The position numbers were made by a program, and so were the translations under genes. A stretch of 64,000 bases of DNA from Rhyacophila brunnea (Eukaryota; Arthropoda; Insecta; Trichoptera; Rhyacophilidae), in assembly GCA_022495005.1 (NCBI GenBank), contig JAGYXB010002077.1:62001-126000 (forward strand), given 5' to 3'. Shown here piece by piece: positions 45,516 to 57,600 of this stretch (position 1 is the first letter of the stretch; each line of letters opens with the position of its first letter). The notes under the pieces were generated by a model. It worked only from the letters and a program-made list of their open reading frames with translations. It did not search any database and was not told where the DNA came from.

Positions 45516-45602
45516 TTATGTATTCCCGTTGATTGCATCATTGTGATGAGCAGGCAGGAATCTACGTATCGTCGGCTGGATCTGTTTCCACACCTCTGTC
45601 AT
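45516..45602 (-). CDS. Snx8: Snx8 last coding exon
   Basis: The acceptor TTTACTTTACAG leads to MTEVWKQIQPTIRRFLPAHH and a TAA at 45516-45518. The KVWNDLRPKL equivalent in human SNX8 supports it. The last eight residues are poorly conserved. Confidence 0.9.
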   Translation of the reverse strand: MTEVWKQIQPTIRRFLPAHHNDAINGNT

Positions 45603-48600
45603 CTGTAAAGTAAACAAAAATCAATCTATTTCATACGTGCAAATGTACTCACATTACAGTAATAATTCAGGGGATCAATGTGACTAGCCTTGTTTCATTG
45701 TGGTGAATATGAATAATATTATCCCACCATATGAGACATAGTTTTTCTCCCTTTGTGGTATACCGATGAGTGAAAAAGTTCTTAGATAAGTTACGGAATT
45801 ACAAAGACAAAACTATGCAGATCAATCAATCACATGGTCTTTTTTATATATGTTTATTTAATAATTTTAACTTAATAATGTGACATCACGAAACACAACA
45901 CGTATTTTGGTAATACAATATCACATAATATACCAAACTAATAGGTTTTAATTATTTTTCATTGCAACTTATTTTTTATCGTAATAAAAAAATATTTTTT
46001 CTTGTATTTCATTCAAACTCAGTCAATCTCACTGAAATTAAAATGGCAAAACAATCTTTATTTTTCATAATATCCAAAAAGTACGTGGATCAATCAATAG
46101 GGCATGTTATTCTCCATAACTCTTTCTTACAAATTTATAGTTTGTTGTGTATTTTATAAAGTTACGTAATTTAAAAAAATATGTATGGAAAATAGACATT
46201 TTTTTGTTGACAGGAAAATACGAACCCAATCGCCTTAAATCTTAAACCGAACAATGGAACAACTATATCTAATTCAGCTGTGTAACATTTATGCATATTT
46301 AAGACCTCTCTGGAAAAACATAATAATGAAGTATCCCCAAGCCTATTTCTTTTATAAATTATATTATAAATTGCACACTATACAAATAAAATTTAATGCC
46401 ACAAATGTACACAATCTGAATAGCATAACAGAATATCAAATATATAGTTGATAAAATGACCAAGTGTTACATTTAAATGGTCATTGTCTTATGTTTATGT
46501 GTTAAATTACTGTAATTAACATAAATAGAACAAGCTCCTGTCGTTAAAAAATAATATGGTTGACTGAATGGGTAACAACTTACTATCTTTCGTTTAAAGA
46601 AAGAAAGATCGACAGAGTTGAGAGATAAAAATAAAAGTAGCCATACCTCGGTGTGCGCCTGTAGGTTGACTGTGACGAGTGAATTGAAGACGGCCGCAAG
46701 ATCGGTGAGATGTAAGTGGACCAGCTGAGTCTCCATCTGAGCGCAGTACAAGCTGAAAGCGTGCCGCGACTCCAGCGAGGATATCGCAGCCTCTTGCTCC
46801 AACATGCGCTGCTCCAGTGAGTCTACGGACTCAGACTAAAACAAAAAATTATCAATCAGTAAACTATAGACAGAATAGTCCAAATCATAGTAGAGATTCA
46901 TATAAACTTTTTGTATTACAACACTAGAAGATTGTTCCAAAACATTTTTGTGGTTGAAATTTTTTTTTTAAACCATAAGATCATATGGGTCTCCACAAAG
47001 CGTAGGTTGTATAAACAGATTTTTGTTTTTTTACGAGAAATGTTGGCCACTTGCACAACCTATCAGGGCCATACTCTAGTTTAAAGACACATTAAAAAAC
47101 AACATGTGAATTTGCCAGATCCAGGATTCAAATCTGGGACGCATGACATTATAAGCCAACGCGGGAACTGCTCGGCCATCGTGGTGAAATTGGTACCCAT
47201 AAAATTATTAATATTCTGTAAATCGGTGTGTCAAAAATGGCTGCTCTTGACCATGGCCTGTTTTATCATTATAATATATACTGTTGATTGCTCACCTAAA
47301 CACCTTATATTAGTAGTTAGTGGAAAACATCTTCAACTAGGGCTGAAATATTGTATCTAAAGATAAATATCAAAGTATTGATACTTCTTTGCAACCTACT
47401 TGCAACACATATGGGTTGGAAACCTGCTGTGTAATCGACATACTCCATTTCGAGTGAATATGGTAGAAAAAACATATGGAGTGTACAGAAAGCAGACAGA
47501 GTACTCACATCATGACCTCTAATGACGCCTTTCATCTTCCGTTTCTTGAACGCCAGCATTTTGTTAAGGGCGGCATGGTGGTCATTGACAACACCGCGTT
47601 CCAGCCTGTCACACATGTCCTGATGCGCTGCCAACATATCTAGCACTCCGGCCAGACCGAGGGACACCCTCTCTTCAAAAGCTACCGAGTGGCGGGCCGC
47701 CCGAGATGACAATGACGAAAATTCACTGCAACAAAATAATTTATTGATACGTCAGTACTGCGATAAGTTATCATGAGTTTTACCTCTGATATGATGACAT
47801 ATTACTAGTCTGTTGATACATGAGTGTGACTAGAATTGCAGGGTATTATAAAACGATTGAAACATCAAATGCATGCAACGACCTAGCAACTTAGAGGTAG
47901 TTCTACAAAAATGGTATTTCCTTACTTGGCTATGTTTGAAAATCCTCTCTTGATGCCCTGCCATACCGTGTTGCCCCCAGTGGCCCATTCTGAATGTGGT
48001 AGTGGTTCATTTCCAAGGGCCGCTAGCTGCACTCCAAGGTCTTGCATGTCAGCTGCAAACGCTTCATTTCTTGCGGCGCCTGAAACAAAATCAGACCATT
48101 TTTAAATTTACTTAATGCTTACACTAGTTTATTTTAATAAATGCAAGCATGAACAAACGCACTACGGATACAGTATCATTAGCATTTAAACAATTGTACT
48201 ACTTGATTTTACGTTACGCGAAACAAAATATTTCAAAAGATCAAATAATATTATGATAGGTTACATTTTTAACACTGCTAGTCTTTCGTGTTTGCGTAGA
48301 TAATTAGTAATCAATATAATTTTGATTCGTCGAAAAATAGTAAACAACATTCAATTACCATCTTTTTACGAAACTTATCTTATTGAAAACAAAAATGCAT
48401 AAGCTTACTCATTTACAATTAGCAAATGGCCATTAGAATACTACAAATTTAAATCAAAAGTAACAGCAACAGAATTTGTATAATGTAACTCACCTAAGTC
48501 AAAGATCTGTTTCAACTTTGAGACTCCTAGCCAAATAACTCGTATCTGTTCTCTGCTTGATGAAAATTCTGTGGTCGTTTCTGGAGGTACAAGTTCCTGA

Positions 48601-51600
48601 AAAACAACATTAAATATATTATTGCTGCTGTCAAATCAGATAACAATTAACAGGTCAGAATTTGATGTGCCACTGGTACTTTTAGCCTTTTCATTTTTAT
48701 AGGTATTTAACTTTTGATAGGTTAGGGAACATAGTTAGAGAGTGAGATTTATCAAAATGAGAGATAATTATTGTCATTTTTATTACAAAAAATCAAGAAA
48801 TTGATTTATTACAGAAAATATTATTTCATTTCATAAGTTTCAATAAGTAAAACAATTTCAAAATAAATATTTATGAAATTGTCCAACATCAAAACAATGA
48901 TGTATGAAAAGTATTACCGATTATTACTTCAAACTGGTCTTGGGCTTTACAGAAACACTAGTTTACATAGAAGTCGTTGGTATAATATTACATATTATAT
49001 AAATGTCCATTCAAACATACTTTAGCTCTGGATGCTAATTCGCTGGTTGTGAATTCGTCTGGGGCCCTCTTGAACAGCTCCTTGATCTTGTGCTGAACAT
49101 CGTGTCCTTGATCTCGGAGGAAGTACGAGACGAGAGGATCGGCCGACACGACTGGATGACGCGCAACCAGCAACAGCCATCGGAGTAATCCTTTCCGCCT
49201 GGCTTCAAGGAAATGGGCGTCTTCCGATACTATTATCTTTTTGGGTGGCAAACGTGGTATTAACCTGAAAACGATAACATAAATATGTTTCTAAATATAA
49301 ATGTAAATAGGTAGCCATCTTTTATCATGAACAAAACTTAAATCTAGAAAAAATGTTAACTCAAGTATACAATGCGCAATGTAATTTCCTAGCATCCCAA
49401 AATTGTTTTACATCCCTCAAAATCATATCTCAAATAAATTGTCAGGGACTTAAATCATCGTACACTTTTAGTAAGTAAAGAATGAAATAATGAAACTGAT
49501 AAATAAAATGAGAAAATAAATGCAAAAACATACAAATCTTAGCTTTAAGGAAAATATTATAACCTATAGTTGGTATAAATAATTAATTGCATTGCTGGAT
49601 ATACGAAGGTCATACATGTTAAATAATAATTTAAAAAAAAAGATACTTATTTCAGAAGTTCCACAAAAGAAAAAACATTTTTGTTTTGTAGAATTTAAAT
49701 AATTTGCCTAAAGGTTAGATGCATTTTTTTGAGATTCTTCCCTTGATAATTCCCATCAAATAGTTTTACGATAATCTCAATAACACAAAAAAACTGATTA
49801 AACAATTAAAAATTATGAACATTTTCATTTGATAGCTACGAAACAGGCCTACAAAGAGTTTTGGCGGGAAACATTGTTTACAGCTTGACACGCCTTGTGC
49901 ACGCCAAATACGTTACATCGGCGTCACATGCCAAAAACACATTCTGATCTGTTTTCTCAAACGCGTCAAAAGAAGTATAACTTCAAAAATATATTAAAAC
50001 CAGCAATTGCATTATTTGGTTCAGATATAGAGCAGCCAACTATCATAATTATAATAAATATAGATAACAAAAATATGTTGATAATACGAGGGTGGGTCAA
50101 TAAGTCCTTAGAAAAGCCGACAGGTGGCGCGACTAGTACTGTAAGCGGTTTGTTTTCATGCAGCGGCACTACCGATTCAGTATGCTGCGAAGTTTCAATC
50201 AGATTGGTCGGGTTGTTGTGTGTTTCTCGTACATTTAAAAAAAAAATTTGCTTGTGGAAAATGGAAAAATGGAAAATGGAGAAAATTGAGTTTAGAGCCG
50301 TTATTAAACATTTTAATATAAAAGGGTTAACAGCAAAGGAAATAAAAAATGAGTTGGATTTAGTTCACCGCATATCTGCTCCTTCACTTGCAACTATTTA
50401 TAACTGGTTAAATGAATTTAAGCGTGGTCGTACATCAACAAAGGATGAACCACGCTCAGGACGTCCTGTAGAGGTGACTACACCAGAAATGATCAATAAA
50501 ATCTACGATATGGTGTTAAGTGACCGAAGATTAAAGTTGAGTGAGATAATTGAGGCTACAGGGATCTCAAAAGGTAGTGTCATTTCTCTTTTACATGACA
50601 AATTGGGCATGAAAAAAGTTTCTGCAAGATGGGTGCAGCGTTTGCTCACAGTCGACAATAAACGCAATAGGGTGGTGGCCTCTAAAGCTCTGTTGTCGCT
50701 AATGCAACGCAATCCGGATGAATTTTTTCGTCGCTTTGTGACTGTAGATGAAACATGGATACACCACTATACTCCCGAGACGAAAGAACAGTCAAAGCAG
50801 TAGATTGCGAAGACAAACCATGTCCAAAGAAGGCGAAAACCGTAAAATCAGCTGGTAAAGGTTATGGCTACTGTATTTTGGGATGCACGTAAAATTATTT
50901 TCGTTGACTATTTGGAAAAAGGAAAAACAATAACAGGGGATTATTATGCATCTTTATTGGACCAGCTAAAAAACAAAATTGAAGAAAAACGGCCTCATTT
51001 AAACAGGAAAAAAATCCTCTTTCATCAGGACAATGCCCTTGTTCACACATGTTTACGATCAATGGCTAAAATTGAAGAATTGAAGTTCGAATTGGTCGAC
51101 CACCCACCGTATTCGCCAGATTTAGCCCCCAGTGACTTTTTCCTTTTCCCAAACTTAAAAAATGGCTAAGTGGACAACGTTTTTTTCAAATGAAGAAGTC
51201 ATCGATCGGACAAATGCTTATTTTGAGGACCTTCCGAAAACTTATTTTTCTGACGGTTTAAAAAAAATTGAGAAGCGTCTAACCAAGTGTATTGAGCTCC
51301 AAGGAGATTATGTTGAGAAATAAAAAAAAAATACAAAAATAAAAACTGTTTTAATGCTTTTTTCTAAGGAATTATTGACCCACCCTCGTATTAAACTCAC
51401 CTATATGGAAACCGAGCCAATAGCAGTTCATGAAGGGCAACAAAATCATTGTACCTCCGCCTGACGGTTGTTTTGAATCTTTGAGATGTGACCAAGTATT
51501 CAGAGTGTTTAAGTATAATTCCAATTCTTTCCGGCACTAAATCTATCGAAATTGTATCCAACTGTTTCATTTCGGAGTATGTCAAGTGCAGTTTCGAAGG

Positions 51601-54600
51601 ATCCATTTTCAATTGAGTTTTGAGCATTGTTTTAATAAGGCCTATATTTGCAATTGTAGGGACTGGAAGTTCTGAAATTTGAAAAAAGATACATCGGTTA
51701 CAGTTTGACAAAACATATTCCCATTACACTATCTATACAGCGATTGTCCACTTGCTGAGCGACATGTTCAGCCCATTGTCATTTCATCTGCTTAGCGACA
51801 TTTATCACATTGCATTCTCTTGTCTGCTTCCTTATCCATTGATCTCTTTTGTGGTTTTTCTGCATAATGCGCAACATAACATGCACCTTTCCATGCCACA
51901 TTGTGCTACTTGTAATTTTTTGATTTTTCTTTACATTATGAGTCCATGTTTCACACGCAGATGTGATCACATTAGCTGAACACTTTACGCTTAAGACACA
52001 ATGGAAGGTCACTTTTGAAGATACTATTCAGGCGCCCCAATGCACTACATGCCAGTTTGGTTCTTCGGGTAATCTCGTCTTACATACCACAATTGACATT
52101 TGTTGTCCAAAATAGATGTAGTTGTTTGTGAGTTGAGTTAATGAGTTAAAAAAAATATGACTCATTTAATATTCACAGAAATATTTCAATATTTTGTTTT
52201 TGTTTTGACGCTTAAGCCGCACGGCCATCGTGGGTGACCCAGTAACCCGTAAATTCAATAATATTGTGAACAGAACCCAACCTGCAGACCGTAGATAATA
52301 GACAACATTTTTATAGAAAATACTTAGTGCCAACCACTAAAAACAAAAAAACACGCGATTTTGACATGAGTCGAAAATGTGGAGGCATCTAGAAAATGAT
52401 AAAAACGAGTAAAATGCGGGTCTCGTTACAGTGCAGTGCAATGTGAGGTGACCTCATTGTTGTTCAGGTGATTTGGGAAGTTTTGCTAACTGACAATGTT
52501 CGTTTAAAGCAGTGGTTCTTAACCTGTGTTCGATCGAACCCCAGGGGTTCGGTGAGTCAGTTTCAGGGGTTCGGCGGAGGTCAAGACACACACCCGACTC
52601 ATATAATACTTCCCTACAAGAGAGTCATATCCAGCATGGGTGAGATAGCCGTTCACGTTTAGTGTTGAGACAACAGATGTCAATGATGAATACCTCGATG
52701 AAATCATTGAAATTCAGCAGAGCCAGGTTCAACAGCAACTCTTCAGAACAACAACACTCTCAACGTTGTGGTGTCAACAAATGGTAACGTACCCTGTTAT
52801 TGCTAAGAAAGCTCTGGAGATTTTCATACCGTTTGTTACAACATATCTTTGCGAGCAATCCTTTTAGAGGATGCTGAGCATAAAAACGAAGAAAAGGAAC
52901 AGACTTTGTTGCGAAAATGACATGAGAGTGGCACTTGCCAAGGTGAAGCCGCGCATTACTGAACTGGTCTCTGAAAGGCAACAGCAGAAGTCACACTGAT
53001 TTGCAGTAAATATTCATTATTTTGTTTTTGTGTGAAAATCATATTTTAATGGTTTTGTTCTTTGAACACAGTGATGTTGATGCACGGTTCATTTTGTGCA
53101 CCAGTAAAATATATACCTATGTTTTGAATTTGAAAAAATCATATTTTATTTTTCCAATTAAGAAGGGTTCGATGAATGCGCATATGAAACTGGTGGGGGT
53201 CAGTACCTCCAACAAGGTTAAGAACCTCTGGGTTAAAGGTTCAAAATGTGCTACGGGATGGGAGCATCAGTCTGATAACATTTTAAACACCAAGAAAAAA
53301 GACATCAAACACTTTTTTCCCGTAGCGGCAGCTTACTGTGACTTCACGTGATAGTACACGACTTGCATCATAATATTATTATAATCACAGCTATAGGATA
53401 CTTGACAACTAGATTTTAGAGATAAAATATGATTCAATATTATGGATCTGCTAAAAACACTTTCTTGATAATGTCAGTGGAATGTATACGTTTCTTTGGT
53501 CGTAAGAGGCCAAGTTTTGAAGACAATATTTTTTAAAAAGACTCACATTCAGCATTACAGAACAAGCAATCTATGTTTACAACACTATGAAAGCAATTAA
53601 TAAAACCTACAGATTAATAAATTGACAAGTAGGCAAAAAACCTCACTTTATCTCCACTTATCACATTTTGTAAAATTAAATATTGAATGAAATATTTAAT
53701 ACAGATGCAGTAATATGATATATTTTTATCTATATATAAATAATCATTGTATTGTGCTTGCAAATAGTTGTAAATGTGAAAAACATATTTGAATCTCATT
53801 TAGATGTTAGTATATTATTTACAATAGTAATTGGCACATTTAGGTTTAAACCGCCCATCACAAAATATCATTTTACAATTAGGTACTTAGTTATTTATTC
53901 AATTTCTAATTTATACATGCATATTTTTGTGATGCAAAAATTCACTGGATTAAAGGATAACATAGATTGTATGAAGCCGAGATGGCAGGTCAGTCTATTA
54001 TAAAAATCCAAGGATGTTGAAGAAAATCTTCGTCTACCTACAGGGATGGAGCCTAAATGTATGAAAATGAAACTAAAAAAAGGTCTACTAATTAATTTTC
54101 ATTCAAACTCTGGTGAGTAAGGCAATATTTTTTTTGTTTGCATAGAAAAATGACACTTATGACAAATTGAAACTGGCTTCAGCAATTTCGATAGGGAAAT
54201 CAAAGAAGCCTCTATCTGGCAGAATGGTTTCTTCAACATCTTCGTAAAATTAAAATTACGATAGGACCACATTAAACATCTCTGAATCAGGCAACATATA
54301 AGTATATTTTCAGAAACCGGTAAGAAAACAATTCAATATTTGTGAGACATTTTTTGTGATTCAATATCTGTAACATTTTTATATTTCAAGAGTAAGTGGT
54401 TGGTTTTAATGTTAGTTTCTTTTTTCCGTTATGGTTTTCAAATTAGTATAATACAGTGGCAAAGGGTGGAGTTAAAGCTGTTAAGATCCAACATAAATAG
54501 GCTTACGTATTTGTTTTCAGTGAACTAAGACTACAAACTGTAGATGGTTTAGTTAGTTTTTAAAATTCAATTAAACCTTGCATAAGCCAAGCCATAATCG

Positions 54601-57600
54601 ATAAGAGTCAAAAACTGTTCATCTATCTAAAAAATAACTAAAACTATACCATTGAATCATACGTAATTTTAAATATTTTATAGATAGAAGAATATTTTTT
54701 ATCTATTATGGTTTGGTTTAGGCAGGGCTTAATGAATTTTAAAAAAAACTAACCAACACTATCTGCAATTTGTAGTCTTAGTTCAATGAAAACAAATATT
54801 TACATCTGACAAAGTTTAGCGAAATCGAGATTTTAATGAAAATACAATATGTACCCCACTCAAGGCCTGAACAAAAACGATGCATGAGTGCGAGTGAGAA
54901 AGTATTCGGCACCCTTATAATCTCTGCGACACGCGCTAGAGTAAGATAAAATGTCTACCTATTTTTTAGTTAGTTTCCAAAACTATCGCCGGCAAATCTT
55001 GCTGAATCGCTTCACGCAGCGTCGATAATCTGCGAGTTCGTGTTGCTAAATTTGTTATTTTTTGTGTTAAACATAAAGTCAGTGGTAAATATTTTTAGTT
55101 AATTAAATAGGAAAGGTGGTTCTGCGTGTTGTATTAAAATATGGTAGCCGTACTGATAAGCAAGAAGATGGTATTAAGTTTCATAGGTAAGTTGATACAT
55201 GTCCGTGACAATTTATTTGTATATTATTATTTATTTTAATATCAGTGACCTAGTGTTTCTTTAAAATAACTTAAATTATGGATATCTTTACCTAATTGGT
55301 TGCATTTTGACCGCTTAAAATACTATATAACGTAAAAAAATAGAAAATTATATTTTAATTTTGAGGGTCTAGTGCAAGCACTTTGGGCCAGCACTAACGA
55401 AATGGTCTATGGTCTCGAACATTTGTAGGCGAATGCGTTTGCTCGCCCACAAACCAAACGCACGACACGTAGCTTCATTTAGCAATGCAACGGGTGGCGT
55501 CTAGATGTATCTATAGTCTATGACCCCACTAGCTTTGTTGTGTAAAAACGGCGAATTTTTATCTCCACAGGAAAGTACTTAAAAACGATAATCGACTAAA
55601 ATTAAATTAATTAAAATTACGAAATAAAAAGCAAATGTGACATATTAGGACTTTTAAAATATTATATAATAATACCTATTATAATGACAGTATTCTTTCT
55701 AAGCTTTATTATAAACTTGTTAGACATTTATAATCATCTACAGGTAAAAAACAAACAAATAAAAATCCTCCTCCTGTAAAGTAGCATTTTGGTTAATTCG
55801 CCCTTTTTACAAAACACCGACGATATGATGTAATTAATCGATTTATGTAACTCATTAAGTTTTTGAATATTATTTTTGTATTTTTAGAAATTATAGATCA
55901 GTACATATTATATGAAATTACACATAGAATATGTATGTAATCTGTTTACAAAAGAATTAAATTGATTCAGTAGAATCTCACTAATCCGGCATGTCCAGGA
56001 AACTGGCACTATCCAAAGACAAGAATGATTACTCGAGAGTTTTTAAATACGATTCGAGTGTGAGAGAACAATTGAATACAGGAAATAAAAATGGCACTAA
56101 GTGCCCGAAAATCGAAAAAAAAACTGAGTATGCAGAAATATTCTATGTGCCATCGCCAATATCCTAAATACATGTCTAAGTACCAAAAAAAATTATTAGA
56201 ACTTCTATGGATATTTAAAGATGGCTCTGGGTGTAAGAGGGAGCGTGATTAGTTTTAAAATTGGCACTAAGTGCCATTCTGTTTCAACTGACATTAGTAT
56301 CAAAATGGCTGAGAATGATGTTTCAGCGTCTTGTCCTAATGTTATAAAACGTCGTAAAAATGGTGAAAAGAGTATGAATTGTGCGAGAAAAAACTGAAAG
56401 ACGCCGGCAAAGGATATGTATCATGTGTTAATAAAGTGATATCTGCAAGAAAACCGCCAAATAATGAGGAAAATGCTAATTTAAATTTTCAAGTCATATT
56501 TTAATTTTTGTCAAGATTTTATCAGAGATTGGCAACCGTTTTCAAATTATGATATACAAGAATTGCATATGAGAACATATTATTAGAAAATAAGCCATAA
56601 GGATATTGTAAGTTTCGAAAATAACTAGTTGAAGATGATGTCATATTGTGATAATATTTGGTAGGGTTGTCAAAAAACGGTATTTTTTAGAAAATCTTTA
56701 TCTTACGAAATTAAAAAAACAATAATGTAACATGGAATCCAAATTTGAAAAATGAATAAGAAATAAATATTAACAAAAATTAAATTTATTGCCATAAAAC
56801 AAGTATACTTACATGAAAAAAACATAATATAGGTATGTAAAAAGAAATTCTCGCATATTGGAACATGAGTTATAAAAAATAAAATGAAAATTATTAATAC
56901 GAGTACCTTTAAAAATATGACGAAAATGAAAGAATATGATATTGTTAGTATCAATATAGAAATTGGGTTTTGCAACTAAATCAAGATTTAGAAAGAGACG
57001 GCATAATATCTTTATGTTTGTATTTAAAAATAATAAAAAAGGAGTTTTTGTATAATTTGCGTATCCTTTGCCCTTGTCGGACATTGATGATTGCTTGTAA
57101 AAAATAGTTTCATTGGCCATTTCATTTCTCAGTTTAATTCATATTATAATTCTTTAAATTCTAATGGATTTCAGTTTTGTAATATTCCATTTAAGTCATT
57201 TTTTGCGACCCGGGTTTCGCCTTCCGGCATCTTCAGGCAGTGTACACTCACCAAAGGTTTCAATATAATAATATGTTTTATTTGAATAGATACAGTCATT
57301 CTTTTTATGAGTAATTGTGAAAATCCATTACAAAATGTCATCATCATTTGTTAATTATACTATTAATGGTTAAGTTAAGTATTATTTGATTATTCAGACA
57401 CGTAAAAGGTTTCCTATCTCTTAGAAATATAAGAAGTTAATAACAATGTGTGTCATTGAGACTTAGTGCCTCGTTACCGACATAGAGCGAGGCACTTAGT
57501 GCTTATTTTAAGAAATTAGTGTTGCGACGTAGTGCTTTTCTAAAATGTCGTTGTTCAAACGTGTTTTTCTTAGAATGTTTAATTATAAATTGTATTTTTT

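Noticed and set aside
49895..50260. N-terminal extension of the mariner transposase frame
   Set aside because: It crosses the mariner terminus at 50087 and has no similarity to the family; the ATG at 50261 gives the normal start.
56703..57120. Minus-strand ORFs of 90-103 codons
   Set aside because: Overlapping AT-rich frames with hydrophobic composition and no recognisable motif; they lie within repeat-rich DNA.
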